Notes: generated by a model from the letters alone, not told the origin. Numbered from the stretch's first letter, positions 1 through 9,946 are shown. The stretch is 64,000 nucleotides of DNA from Membranipora membranacea (GCA_914767715.1 OU612067.1:15753001-15817000); one strand, 5' to 3'. Numbers and translations: made by a program.

Positions 1-333
1 TTGTGATACACTCGTTGTACCACTCATTTCCATACAAGAAGGGAAACTTGCATGTCTCAATATTCGCATCGTTGTCATGAGAGTTCACAACATAGTCTTC
101 ATCAAATAAAACAGTCAAAAAGTCACAAAGATGAGAAGAATGAGCTGAGAGTTTAAAAAAATTAGTGAGAAAGTTTGATCCAATTTGATTTTGATATTGA
201 CTTATTTCGCACAGTAAATAAAAAAGTACATACCTGTAAAATTTGCAGACACATCTTTCAATGATGTGAAATAAAAGATCATCAACAAGCTTATCGCAAA
301 ATGCCCTCGTAACATTTTCAGCACCGATATCAT
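1..333 (-). CDS. FN2-type receptor, first two exons (left duplicate, partial)
   Basis: Two exons of a secreted or membrane receptor, cut by the window's left edge. Exon 1 (234-333, ATG at 333) encodes a 33-residue signal peptide with a hydrophobic core and ends in a GTATG donor at phase 1. Exon 2 starts at 96 after an AAG acceptor and encodes the start of a fibronectin type II module (the CKFPF motif and following Tyr/Trp residues are visible). It runs off the edge. This is the left duplicate of the complete gene at 53910-58595 and differs from it by a few substitutions, for example FPFL here against FPFW there. The reading frame is intact in what can be seen. Whether the whole gene is functional cannot be judged. 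Confidence 0.8.
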
Positions 334-683
334 TGTGATCAGAAACTTCAGTTAACAGCGACCCGCTAGCTTGCAGTTCGATACACACAATAACATCTTA
401 TCTCCAAAATCAATCAAATTTAAACTGTAAGAATGAGGAAGTTGATGTCACAAGGTTTTTTAGCAAAAAAACACAAATGACGCAAAATGTATCGTCAATA
501 TTAAATTGCCACAATACTAAACATCACACTGCCGTTTCAGCAGCCAATTAGGTCATTGACATTTTGATTGTCACAAGTAACCTGGTTCTTTGGTAAAACT
601 GGAAAATGTGATCTAGTGTGTATTATGTGGTTGAATCATGTTTGCTCTTTCAGATGAGATGCGGCTGTTTTCTCAATCATATT

Positions 684-928
684 GGGTGGGTGGTGTAGGG
701 GTTAGGATTCGAGCTTCTCAATCTGAGAGTTGCAGGTTCGAATCCCGGTCGCTACCCATTCTGCTGAAGGAGGTGAGCTCTCCGATCAATGGCCGAGCTT
801 GCTCACCCTTACATTTTACAAGGGTGCGCTAATTAGATGAGTTGTATCATGCATCATGTATCATTAATCTTAATAAACCATATTCTCATTGGCCCCTGAA
901 AGGGGCACTGAATAGGAAATAAAGTTCA

Positions 929-984
<56 letters not shown>

Positions 985-985
985 T
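684..985 (+). mobile_element. tRNA-derived SINE with (ATT)n tail
   Basis: The head looks like a tRNA: an A-box-like TGGTGTAGGGG and a perfect B box GGTTCGAATCC lie about 40 bases apart, which is the internal RNA polymerase III promoter layout. A non-tRNA body follows, and the copy ends in a long ATT microsatellite (about 932-982), typical of SINE tails. The tRNA arms do not pair well, so this is not a working tRNA gene. The duplicate at 58944 has a mutated B box (GGTTAGAATCC) and has lost the tail. Confidence 0.75.
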
Positions 986-1423
986 ATTGATGGTGATTGA
1001 AAAGTTGAAGAATAATGTTGAGAGACAATGGGAAAGTAGGTCAGTTTTCAGATTTCATAATTTACAAAAAATTGGGATAGTTCTGCTGAATTTATGCTTA
1101 TAGCTGGCTGGTACATCCTTTCACAGCTTGATAGTTAAGACAGAATTCTTATTTATAGATTTATATATTTTACATCTGACTAGCTAAGCGATGAGTAATG
1201 CCTAACTTTCAAGATTTTTATTGTGCAATTGTGGACTGTGCACTGCAGCAAATATGTTAAATCTATTATATTTTTTTTATTTTTTTTATTATTCCTTTGA
1301 CAAGCGGGGGCGATTACAAGGAAATTAATGAGGACTTTCATACCTTGTCTGTGTTGGCTACTGATCTAACAGACAGACAAACTCACTGCATCCTAAGATG
1401 CCGACATGTGTGTGAGATTGGGA

Positions 1424-1625
1424 TGCACCTAAAGAGGGACGCAAGGTGCTCCAAATGCTCATACTGAGCATGTGATACATCCTAGAAAACCAGAATGCAG
1501 CCTAGAGGTGAGGCCATAGAAGACATCCTGAGCTTGGGTGTGCAGCGAGCTGCAAAAACTGAACTGGTATAATCGGCCATTAGCAGTGCCACTTTGATCA
1601 TAGTCAAAAGGCTGAGAAGTGATGT
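1424..1625 (+). repeat. Interspersed repeat family A, copy 1
   Basis: First of five copies of an about 200-base sequence recognised by the core AAAGAGGGACGCAAGGTGC near its start and CGGCCATT...GCAGTG near its end. Other copies lie at 3238-3460, 43050-43260, 59150-59300 and 60895-61105, all in the same orientation. It has no coding content. It may be a SINE body or MITE; no clear terminal repeats are visible. Confidence 0.75.
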
Positions 1626-3237
1626 GTTCTATTGTGATGTTATATCTTTATACATGATTTATATCCAGTTTATCTTTAAGGCTTGTGGATATGTCAGTGT
1701 TTTACTCCAAATGCTGACATAGGGTCCTGTCCTGGGTGGGTTCCACTGTAAAGCTATAACAACAATAATATTTCATTTTGAAGTTTCAAATTAAGTACAA
1801 GTGGAGACCAACTCGTAACTCCACAAATCAATTTCTTACAGAACCAGTAATGATAAAATTATGACCTCATATGATTGAAAAGTTATTATATTATATTCAG
1901 ATAATATGGGGAAAGTAGGTCAGTTTCCAGATTGCACAATTTATACAAAGTTGGGATAGTTTTGCTGATTTTATGCTTATAGCCGGCCGGTAAATCATTT
2001 CACAACAAGTTTTATCAAATAGATACATATATTTAGTGTTGGACATCTGACAAGCTAAGCGATGAGTAACGCTTAGCTTTCAAGATTATTTTTATTGTGC
2101 AATTGTGGACTGTGTACTGCAACAAATATGATGTTTTAAAGAAACAACAGATAAACAAACTCACTGCATTCCAAAATGCCAACGCATGTGTTCTATCACA
2201 ATTTTGTTTTTTTAAACTTAATTTCCTTACAGTTTATCTAGCAAATTATAGGTACATTTTGTTTTTTGTTACCAACAAAAATAAAAAGGTGTCAGAGTAT
2301 GTGTGTTGGCGAAGTTGAACCTGTACTACATGTACTACATGTACATCATTGTTACCACATTTAGTTCTTTTCTAGATTAATATTCGATTATAATGTGGAA
2401 AAGTATCCCATTAGCTTTAGTCTTCCATCAACCTGCCCCTAAGGCTTTTATTATCCGACTGCAAAACGACGGGAAGATAGAAAGTGGTAAGCAAACCTTA
2501 ATTGTCATTATGGAGGTATGACTTTGTTCTGGCACACGGGTGTTGCATCCTTGTAGCTCAAGGAGTGGGGCTCAGGTTTATCATACAAGTGGTGTTCAAT
2601 ACCAGACGAAAGAATAGATTGTTTTAGGAACGATATCCTCTTGTATAAGAGTGGGATATCCTTGGGCTGTTATAAACTCGCAATCTGACCGTTTTCCATT
2701 TCAGGTGGTACAGGAAGTACTGGCGATATAAACGTTGTCATAATAACTGTCTTGTTGTGTTGTTGGAATAAGCTTCATTATTACCTCCTCGGTATTAGTG
2801 TCAAAGCATCTCAGAAAAAAAAAAATTGAACAGGTATTTTTCTTTCTAATAACAGCAAAAATGTCAATGGTGTTATTTTCAGATTGAAATGTCATTTATT
2901 ACCGAAGTTGTTTTCCTTTTAAACATGCAAGAACAACTCTCCTTACACATAATAAGAATGCATTTGGAGCAGATGACAGCAAAATACAATTGGATGTTGG
3001 TGAAAGTGAAAGTATGAGTTATCATCATACACTCTTTACACTGGTCATTGAATGTTATTTGTATAGTAGAAAGTTACAAGCAGCAGGCGTGATCATGACT
3101 TTTGATCGCTGGCGGCAGTTGGTGTTTGAGCCAATTCAGTTTTCAAAGGAATTTAGAATATCTTTTCAGAGCTCAATCTGCAAAAAGATTAATGTGATTG
3201 GTCATCCCGCATGGATGTCTGATTCTTGCTGGTTAGT

Positions 3238-3460
3238 AAGAAAGATTGGGCCGCCCCTGAAGAGGGACGCAAGGTGCCATAAATCCTCATACTGAGAATG
3301 TGATACATCCTAGAAAACTACAATGCATCCTAAATGTGAGGCAATAAAAGACCTCCTGAACTGGGTGTCCAGCAAGATGCTAAAATTGAAACTGGCACTA
3401 ATCGGCCATTGGCAGTGAAACTTCGATCTTAGCCAATAGGTCGAGAAGCGATGCCTGATT
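3238..3460 (+). repeat. Interspersed repeat family A, copy 2
   Basis: The same core as copy 1 (GAGGGACGCAAGGTGC, then CGGCCATTGGCAGTG, then a GCCAATAGG tail). It is also present at the matching place in the right duplicate (60895-61105), so this insertion predates the segmental duplication. Confidence 0.75.
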
Positions 3461-3679
3461 CTGAATGTATATGGAAGTCGTACTAAGAATACAAAGCCAT
3501 TCACTCCTTTAAAAAAGGTGACTCACACACAACGAGGGATCGTGTGTATGCATTATTTACATAAACAAATTCACTTAATGCTGATAAAAGGCCTAGGCAT
3601 TTAAGTCATAAGTCATTCTCATTGCGGGTGTACCAATGTGTGTAACTTATTGCATTGAGGCAGCAAATCTAGCCTTTTC

Positions 3680-3797
3680 GATAGCAGCAGCAGCGGCAGC
3701 AGCGGCAGCAGCGGCAGCAGCGGCAGCAGCGGCAGCAGAGGCAGCAGAGGCAGCAGCGGCAGCAGAGGCAGCAGCAGTGGCAGCAGCGGCAGCATCA
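3680..3797 (+). repeat. GCA/GCG trinucleotide-rich microsatellite
   Basis: Units of GCAGCAGCG with GAG variants lie just upstream of the CUB receptor start codon. The tract is longer here than in the right duplicate (61338-61411), so it has changed length since the duplication. In one frame it reads as polyalanine (an upstream open frame starting at 3636) whose TGA stop overlaps the receptor ATG at 3815. Confidence 0.85.
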
Positions 3798-3949
3798 TCA
3801 AACTTGAAGATTCTATGATGGGCTACATTTCAAACATTGTCCTCACACTGATTATTGGATATGCCCCGCATAGACTGGCAGCAGGTAAGACTCATTATTA
3901 TATCAAGGATCCCTTTTATGTCTATGGTAATTTTAATATTTTGTGTTAG

Positions 3950-4700
3950 ATTACAGGAACAGGATAAAACCTGGAATTATTATGGCTTAATTTGATCCTT
4001 GTAACAATTAATGGAAAGATCTAGTTCTAGATGTTTATGCCTGGAGTAGGAGGTGGCTCAGCTGGTTAGAGCGTCCTTCTTCAGCATGCAAGTGTTGAAA
4101 GTCACTGGTTCCAATCCCACTGCAGTCCCTTGGCTACTGGGACTTGTTTGTCCTGCAGGTGTGCTCCGACTTGCCTATAAACTGAGAGCAAATTGGCGCA
4201 GACATTGCGGCCTCGCCGCTAACCCAATTTATATCTCGCCGCCCATGCTTCAGGATATTGCCTGTGATAAGACACCCAATCAGCTTTTTAATCGCATTAC
4301 AGGAACCAGGAGAGAACCTGGGATTACTATGGCTTCACACGATCCTTAACAATAAATTGAAAGATCTAGATATTAGGAGTTGGAGGCGGCTGAGTTGGTT
4401 AGAGTGCCTGCCCTCCAATACATAAATGCTGGAGGTCTTGGATTCGTATCCCGCTGCAGTCTACTGACTACTGAGACTTGTTGGTCCCTGAGGTGTGCTC
4501 CAACCTGCCTACAACTTGAGAGCAACCTCGAGTAGTTATTGCTGCCTCGTCACTAAGGCAAATTATATTTAGCTGCCTCGCTTCGGGATGTGACATGTGA
4601 TAAGACACCTGATTTTAGTCAAACTTTTAATCACGGAGAGAGCCACGGCTTATTTATGGCTTCACCTAACCCTTGTTACAATTAATCAAAAGATCTAGAT
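3950..4700 (+). mobile_element. Tandem tRNA-derived SINE array (2 full units, 1 truncated)
   Basis: Two units begin with tRNA-like heads: TGGCTCAGCTGGTTAGAGC near 4053, with B-box-like GGTTCCAATCC, and GCGGCTGAGTTGGTTAGAG near 4387. They share a body (TGTGCTCC...CTGCCTA) and an end that reads ATGGCTTCA...AAGATCTAGAT. A 5'-truncated unit (about 3955-4025) precedes them with the same AAAGATCTAG end. The array ends some 40 bases before the CUB exon acceptor at 4737. It is conserved at 61560-62310 in the right duplicate. Confidence 0.75.
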
Positions 4701-4968
4701 GTTTATGCCTGACATTTTTAATTATGTTCATGTACAGATACAGCTATCCGTATAGAGAATGGCAACAGAGATGGACAAATAAATGTTAATGATGATCGTC
4801 AAGTACTTCATTAGCCACTGGAGCTACGGTGATGAAAACTACCGGAACAACATCGACTCATCAATTACTTTGACAGGTTTGAAAGCAGACCAACAAGTTG
4901 TCATCAACTTTAGACAATTCGAGATCTACTCTTATCCCGGAATCTTTTGCTGTAAAAATGACTATCTT

Positions 4969-4974
4969 CAGATA
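4969..4974 (+). repeat. Polinton target-site duplication, left (CAGATA)
   Basis: The six bases CAGATA occur directly before the left inverted repeat and again at 24881-24886 directly after the right one. Six bases is the usual Polinton duplication length. The empty paralogous site at 62585-62590 has the single copy CAAATA. Confidence 0.9.
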
Positions 4975-5109
4975 AGTAGTAGATTTGGGAGGAGTTGGTC
5001 AGCTCGATCACATTTTAACAGATAGGCGGACTGTTCCCGCCTGTAACGCTCCTGGTGGAGCCACTGGCTGTCAAATTAGGATGATTCATCACAGTATTTA
5101 TTTTGTGCT
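4975..5109 (+). repeat. Polinton left terminal inverted repeat
   Basis: This 135-base stretch reads inward AGTAGTAGATTTGGG and ends at TTTTGTGCT. Its reverse complement is 24746-24880, with only a few mismatches (around 5068-5080). It includes a GC-rich hairpin-prone section near GGCGGACTGTTCCCGCC (5030-5046). In protein-primed replication the repeats would hold the origin; that role is inferred from the family. Confidence 0.93.
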
Positions 5110-5155
5110 TATTTGTTGAGTATGTTATTTGTGATTGAATTGCTGAACAGAGAGC

Positions 5156-5476
5156 ATGGTGGATTCCCGACTGCGTAGAAACATTCCTGTTCTCAAGGAA
5201 TTGCAGAAAAGTCGTGGTTCCAATCGAAAGCGCATGCTCCAAAGATTGAGTGACGACACAGTGGATGCATTAAGTGATTGTGCATGTAATATAAGGAATG
5301 GAAATGTTCCGCTTACAACACACCAGTTCCGTTCGTTAAAGTCTTATCACAAGCATCTGAAGCAGTTGAGTAAAAAATCCTCATCACGTAAAAGTAGACG
5401 GAAAACATTGATGAAGGGTGGATTTATTGGTTTACTACTCAAACCCCTTGCCAAGCTATTACTTGGAGGTTTGTGA
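5156..5476 (+). CDS. Small basic Polinton protein with GG-rich hydrophobic tail
   Basis: 106 residues, first gene after the left inverted repeat. It is rich in Arg/Lys throughout, with a helical middle, and ends in a hydrophobic C-terminus (GGFIGLLLKPLAKLLLGGL). Small basic proteins with such a tail are common in Polintons and related virus-like elements. Their role is not settled; packaging or core binding is one guess. Residues 86-90 (MKGGF) fit the adenovirus-protease cleavage rule (M/I/L)-X-G-G-X, so it may be a structural precursor cut by the element's own protease. The next gene starts 4 bases after its stop. Confidence 0.75.
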   Translation: MVDSRLRRNIPVLKELQKSRGSNRKRMLQRLSDDTVDALSDCACNIRNGNVPLTTHQFRSLKSYHKHLKQLSKKSSSRKSRRKTLMKGGFIGLLLKPLAKLLLGGL

Positions 5477-5480
5477 AAAT

Positions 5481-6287
5481 ATGTCGTTCCGTAAATACTA
5501 TTTGGTTGAACCAGATACGTACAATGAGCTAGTAAGGAGCTCAAATTCTAAAGCAGATTCGCTACAGCACCCAAATGTTAAAGCTTTTAAAGAAATTGAC
5601 TCTAAAATTGATACGATACTCAACAAACAATCAACATCAGAGACCGAAAAGCTGGATGAGTATAACTCAAATATTGACAGCTACAAGAGGAACTTCAGAA
5701 ATGCAATTGGAAAATCTAGAAAAGATGCATTATTTGCTAACCCTACACCTCAGGAGACTAACTCATTCAATTTACAACCGCTAGGTCAAACCAAAAGCAT
5801 CTCTCCCGCTGCTTTTTCGACAAGCACACCAGTCGCTACCCCTAAGTCAGAGCTTTTTGAGTCTGATGAGAATAAAAAGAAAATATTTGATGATACCATG
5901 AAAACCATCCCTCACTCTTATCACTCAAGTGCAAATAAGCTGGCCAAATTCATTGACTCATCCAAAGACTTTTCCATTGCAAGCTCCGGGAGATTAAAAT
6001 ACAAGGGAAAAGCAATAAATGACTCAGATGCTGGTGCACTGTTCAAGAGTGCGGTAACCTACAGACACATATTTGGAAAGCATAAACAGGCAGTACAAAA
6101 CTTCCTAACAGCACTGACAGAATCCGGCTTCCCTACTAAATCCTTACCATACACACGAAAGCTGAGTGCATTAGAAAAGAAATCCATTGCATCCAAAAAG
6201 TCGCTGATACCAAAATGGCAAGGAAAAGAAAGGAAATTAAAAAGAATAACAGCAAACCCTCTCGAGTGGGAAAAATTCGACAGCTGA
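5481..6287 (+). CDS. Polinton conserved protein of unknown function (PX-like)
   Basis: 268 residues from the ATG at 5481 (MSFRKYYLVEP). An upstream in-frame ATG at 5418 lies inside the preceding gene, so I prefer 5481, four bases after that gene's stop. The N-terminal half is polar and low in complexity. The C-terminal half (about residues 130-215) carries the pattern GRLKYKGKAIND...LF..AVTYRH...G...F...L...GFP, which recurs in Polinton proteins at this gene position. The final 30 residues are strongly basic. The end overlaps the integrase start (6215) by 73 bases in another frame. The function is not known to me; DNA binding is possible from its charge. Confidence 0.7.
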   Translation: MSFRKYYLVEPDTYNELVRSSNSKADSLQHPNVKAFKEIDSKIDTILNKQSTSETEKLDEYNSNIDSYKRNFRNAIGKSRKDALFANPTPQETNSFNLQPLGQTKSISPAAFSTSTPVATPKSELFESDENKKKIFDDTMKTIPHSYHSSANKLAKFIDSSKDFSIASSGRLKYKGKAINDSDAGALFKSAVTYRHIFGKHKQAVQNFLTALTESGFPTKSLPYTRKLSALEKKSIASKKSLIPKWQGKERKLKRITANPLEWEKFDS

Positions 6288-7360
6288 ACAAAGAAGTCAC
6301 ACGGAAACTTCAAGAACTTTACTACAACCCATCTCTACCCTCAGCTCTTGGAGGGCAAGCAAATCTTCAGCACAATGCTCCTGATGTTCCATCATCGAAA
6401 ATAAAGGAATGGTTATTATCTCAAGATGCATACACTTTACATAAAAAAGTGAATCGAAAGTTTAAGCGACGTCCAACAATTGTGAGTGGAGCAAATATAC
6501 AATATCAAGCTGATCTGATTGATATGAGCAAGTTCTCAAAGCATAATACCAACTACAAATATATTCTGACTGTCATAGATGTATTCTCGAAATTTGGGTG
6601 GTGTAAACCTCTCAAGACAAAACACGGAAGCGAAATCAGTTTGGCTTTACAGGGAGTACTGACTTTAAATCCATGCAAAGACCTGCAGACAGATAAGGGT
6701 AAGGAGTTTTATAACAAATCTGTCAGAAAACTGTTGGAAAGACTTGCTATAAATCATTTTTCCACTGAAAATGATGACATTAAAGCCTCAATAGTAGAGC
6801 GCTTTAACCGTACCATACAATCAAAGGTTCATCGATGGTTCTCATATAAAAACACCAACAACTGGATAAACATCTTGCAAAAGATCACAGATGGATACAA
6901 TACCACAAAGCATTCTGTGACTAAGGTTGCGCCTAATGATGTCAAGAAATTCAATCAAGAGGATATATGGCTCAACATCCACCTTCAAGAGGGAATACCA
7001 ACACACAAAAGAAGTGAACTTCAGGTTGACGATCCCGTTAGAATTAGCAGATATAAACACATTTTTGAAAAAGGGTATGATAAAAACTGGTCTACTGAGG
7101 TGTTCTTGATTGACAAGATAGAACACACAAGGCCAATAACATTCAGACTGCGAGACCAGAAGAATGAGCGGATTCATGGTACATATTATTTTAATGAATT
7201 GCAGAAGGTGGCATTACCCAAAGTTTTTCTTTTAGATGATATCATTAAAGAAAAAGGAATAGGTCGTAAGAAAGAGTACCTTGTGTCATATAAGGGTTAC
7301 CCAAGTAAATTCAATGAATGGATTACCCACAAACAATTAATTAATTTACAACAAAACTAG
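6215..7360 (+). CDS. Polinton retroviral-type integrase with chromodomain
   Basis: 381 residues. The DDE catalytic core is visible: D100 in QADLID, D160 in QTDKGKEF and E195 in VERFNRT, with the second Asp and Glu 35 residues apart as in retroviral integrases. The basic N-terminus (MARKRKEIKK) overlaps the preceding gene. The C-terminus (about 334-378) is a chromodomain, with aromatic residues in EYLVSYKGYP and NEWI, a module that can guide integration toward marked chromatin. It would cut and join the element's ends, producing the 6-base target duplication. The frame is fully open with all catalytic residues present. Confidence 0.95.
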   Translation: MARKRKEIKKNNSKPSRVGKIRQLNKEVTRKLQELYYNPSLPSALGGQANLQHNAPDVPSSKIKEWLLSQDAYTLHKKVNRKFKRRPTIVSGANIQYQADLIDMSKFSKHNTNYKYILTVIDVFSKFGWCKPLKTKHGSEISLALQGVLTLNPCKDLQTDKGKEFYNKSVRKLLERLAINHFSTENDDIKASIVERFNRTIQSKVHRWFSYKNTNNWINILQKITDGYNTTKHSVTKVAPNDVKKFNQEDIWLNIHLQEGIPTHKRSELQVDDPVRISRYKHIFEKGYDKNWSTEVFLIDKIEHTRPITFRLRDQKNERIHGTYYFNELQKVALPKVFLLDDIIKEKGIGRKKEYLVSYKGYPSKFNEWITHKQLINLQQN

Positions 7361-7412
7361 TTTCTGTGGAGAAATGTTTTTATTTTCATTTTGTCTTTAG
7401 TAGCGAACAGTC

Positions 7413-8165
7413 ATGAATAAATCGTTTTATGTTGTCTTACCTTCAAATGCATCCTATGAATACTTCCCTGATAATAAACTTCATTCATACAAGACTAAGA
7501 TCCCAAAGCTTCCTATAAATAATGGATCATGGGAGGTTGGAATGACAGAAATTCAGTATCCAGCAAGGTGGCCAAATATCATTGATGGGAAGGTATGGAT
7601 CAAGTTTGCTAATGGAACAACCTCAGAGTTTCGATTGCATGATGGATACTACCCTTCTGTTGACAAGCTCATGTCAGAATTAACAAAAATTTTCAATAAT
7701 GCAGGATGCAAGGGGATTTCCGTATACTTTGATGAACTGCGCGACAGGTCATCAATCACTGTCAGTGGTGACGAAGTGTTTGGTGTTACATTCAGCGAAA
7801 ATATTCTCCAGGTTATGGGCTTTGAAAAAACCCCTGGCAAGTTCTTCACAAAGGGAATTTTTTGGGGTGATTTTGCAAGTGACATCAATGATGGCTTAGC
7901 TGGACTGTTTGTATACACCGACATAGTAGAGCGAAGACTTGTTGGAGATGTCATGGTTCCATTGCTCAGAGTCGTGCCAGGAGAACCATCTCGCCAAGCT
8001 GCAACATTTAAATCTGTGTCTTTTCAAAATGTTCAGTATGTTCCCGTTGCATCTACCCATACTGATTCTGTTGAAGTCAATATAAGGCGAGATGATGGGA
8101 GACCAATCCCATTTGAAAAAGGGAAAGTCAGTGTGACACTTCATTTTCGTCTAGTTTCAAGATGA
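7413..8165 (+). CDS. Polinton penton/minor capsid protein (single jelly roll)
   Basis: 250 residues, opening MNKSFYVVLPSN, with the pattern KLPINNGSWEVGMTEIQYPARW that marks the Polinton minor capsid family assigned as the penton base (single jelly-roll fold). It is rich in beta-type hydrophobic alternation, has no signal peptide and no membrane segment. It would sit at the capsid vertices with the major capsid protein encoded downstream. The stop overlaps the next start as ATGA (8162-8165), suggesting coupled translation or a shared transcript. The frame is intact. Confidence 0.88.
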   Translation: MNKSFYVVLPSNASYEYFPDNKLHSYKTKIPKLPINNGSWEVGMTEIQYPARWPNIIDGKVWIKFANGTTSEFRLHDGYYPSVDKLMSELTKIFNNAGCKGISVYFDELRDRSSITVSGDEVFGVTFSENILQVMGFEKTPGKFFTKGIFWGDFASDINDGLAGLFVYTDIVERRLVGDVMVPLLRVVPGEPSRQAATFKSVSFQNVQYVPVASTHTDSVEVNIRRDDGRPIPFEKGKVSVTLHFRLVSR

Positions 8166-8590
8166 GCAAGGCATACAGCTTCGATACACCATCAAGTATT
8201 TTGCATCAGCATTATAAAGGACAGGAATATTTACGAGGAGGATTTATCCCAGTCTTCAGTGGGGCAACAAGACAACGAGGTTACGGGCTGGGTGGGGTTT
8301 TCACGCGTTTGTTTAGGAGTTTTGCACCTACAATCAAAACAGTTGCAAAGGCTGCTGGGAAACAATTGTTGAAATCAGGAGCCAACTTTGCATCTGATTT
8401 GATTGATGGGGAAAAGGTCTCAACAGCAGCAGTGAAAAGCCTGTCATCTGGAGGTAAAAATCTCCTCAAAACCTTGACTGCTGACATTTCTGGTGGAAAG
8501 AAGGGAGGAGTAAAGAGAAAGCTCAGAGTAAACCACTCCAAAGGTAATAAAAGGGTGCGACGGCAAGGAAAACGTGACATTTTCTCATAG
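8162..8590 (+). CDS. Small virion protein with candidate protease-cleavage sites
   Basis: 142 residues between the penton and major capsid genes, overlapping the penton gene by 4 bases. Two stretches fit the adenovirus-protease rule (M/I/L)-X-G-G-X: LRGGF at 24-28 and ISGGK at 109-113. Between them lies a Ser/Gly/Ala-rich amphipathic region, and the last 30 residues are strongly basic (KRVRRQGKR). Position, size and sites resemble the small pre-proteins that line adenovirus-type capsids (pVI/pVII-like role), but this is inference and I see no sequence match I would swear to. Confidence 0.7.
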   Translation: MSKAYSFDTPSSILHQHYKGQEYLRGGFIPVFSGATRQRGYGLGGVFTRLFRSFAPTIKTVAKAAGKQLLKSGANFASDLIDGEKVSTAAVKSLSSGGKNLLKTLTADISGGKKGGVKRKLRVNHSKGNKRVRRQGKRDIFS

Positions 8591-8596
8591 ACCAGA

Positions 8597-9946
8597 ATGG
8601 CAACAACAGGTGAATTTCAGAAACTGGACAAACATGCGATGGAGATTGCGATGGAAGAATTACAAATCTTTGACAATATTCAGGTCAATACAAATCTGAA
8701 AGAATCAGAGATCGTCGAGATAACACCTGAGACACATCCTCAGGGTTTAGAACCAGTTACATTTGACATTTCATCATCAAATAACCACTACTATGATCTA
8801 GCAAACTCACTCCTCCATTTACAGATCATGATAAAGAAAGGGGATGGAAACAAATTAGATGAAGACATTACAAAAGTATATGTGACCCCATCACAACAAA
8901 TATTCCATACTTTGATTTCAAAATTTTCCATCTTACTAAACCACAAGCAAGTTGAAGATAATGTACATTATGCTTACAAAGCTTTTGTGGAAAATATGTT
9001 AAACCATGATACTGGAGCCAAGGAAACTCACCTGAGAACTGTTGGATGGATGTCTGATGGAATGATGGAAGAGCATTCCGAAAAATTAACGGGCAGTCAG
9101 GATGCATTGATGAAGGCAAGAGCTGGCAAACTTGCTGGCAGCCCTGTGCTTGATTTTATCGGGAGATTAAACTCACCCTTGTTTATGCAGAAGAAATATA
9201 TGCTACCTGGAGTTTCCATGAAATTTGTTTTGCAATTCAATAGCCCGCAATTTGTTTTGCAACATATCAAAGGTGTTACAGATCCTCTTGACTACAAAAT
9301 TGAGATTGTTAAGGCAACAATGTTGATGAGGAGATTAGTGGTGCATCCGTCTGTTGGCCTCTCACATATACAGTCATTAAGGAAAACACCCGCCAAATAT
9401 GTGATTAACGGAACAGATGTGAAATTCTTCACCATTTCTCCAGGCAGAGGAAGTGAAACAGTGAATGTACTAACCAACCAACAGGAACCAAAGCTAATAA
9501 TCTTTGGTTTGACAACTCATACAGCCAAGAATGGATCCTACGCACATTCACCATTCAAGTTTGAGCCATTTAATCTCACATCAATTAATGTAATGGTTAA
9601 CAATAACTATGTGTTGAAGAAGCCTCTAGCAGTAGATTTCCAGAAGGATATCTATATGAGAGCCTATCACAATCTTCAGTCAGTATGTGGAAAGACTTTC
9701 ACGGAGGAGGGTAACAACATAACTCCTGAACATTTCAAGTCCAGCCTCTGTCTGTACGCCTTTGACTTGACAAATGATTGGAGCCATGGCGAAGGAACAC
9801 ATTTACAACGCATAAGTGACACAAAAGTTGAACTAACATTCTCAGATCCCTTGAGTGAGACTGTTAATTTAATGGTTTACTATGAATATGATGAATTGCT
9901 CAATATTGATGAGTTGAGGAATCCCACTCTTGCCTCAGTATCATGA
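8597..9946 (+). CDS. Polinton major capsid protein (double jelly roll)
   Basis: 449 residues, beginning MATTGEFQKLDKHAM. Length, position after the penton and small virion genes, and family features (early VTFDISSSNNHYYDL segment, long beta-rich body, late ITPEHFKSSLCLYAFDLTNDW segment) match the Polinton major capsid protein, predicted to form hexon-like trimers with a double jelly-roll fold. No stop or frameshift interrupts it. Its TGA stop overlaps the protease ATG at 9943-9946. Confidence 0.92.
   Translation: MATTGEFQKLDKHAMEIAMEELQIFDNIQVNTNLKESEIVEITPETHPQGLEPVTFDISSSNNHYYDLANSLLHLQIMIKKGDGNKLDEDITKVYVTPSQQIFHTLISKFSILLNHKQVEDNVHYAYKAFVENMLNHDTGAKETHLRTVGWMSDGMMEEHSEKLTGSQDALMKARAGKLAGSPVLDFIGRLNSPLFMQKKYMLPGVSMKFVLQFNSPQFVLQHIKGVTDPLDYKIEIVKATMLMRRLVVHPSVGLSHIQSLRKTPAKYVINGTDVKFFTISPGRGSETVNVLTNQQEPKLIIFGLTTHTAKNGSYAHSPFKFEPFNLTSINVMVNNNYVLKKPLAVDFQKDIYMRAYHNLQSVCGKTFTEEGNNITPEHFKSSLCLYAFDLTNDWSHGEGTHLQRISDTKVELTFSDPLSETVNLMVYYEYDELLNIDELRNPTLASVS

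Larger units (their letters stand above)
334..3814. other. Divergent intergenic region, left receptor pair
   Basis: About 3.5 kb lies between the start codons of the leftward FN2-type receptor (333) and the rightward CUB receptor (3815). It holds one SINE, two family A repeats and a GCA-rich microsatellite (3680-3797). No gene is supported. Short open frames here (for example 2097-2318 and 2990-3295) have no recognisable domain. The matching stretch is 58596-61430 in the right duplicate. The region probably contains both promoters, but I see no convincing TATA box. Confidence 0.6.

Noticed and set aside
684-760. Functional tRNA gene
   Set aside because: The B box is perfect, but the arms pair poorly and a SINE body with an ATT tail follows.
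3619-3801. Open frame of repeated LLPLLPL residues on the minus strand
   Set aside because: It is simply the reverse frame of the GCA microsatellite.
4053-4349. 98-residue open frame in the SINE array
   Set aside because: It lies wholly within tRNA-derived SINE sequence and its duplicate frame differs in length and ending.
4738-4770. Loss of a conserved CUB cysteine in the left copy (Arg where the right copy has Cys)
   Set aside because: This CUB type lacks the first disulphide pair and the short CUB receptor also has Arg there, so Cys may be the derived state.
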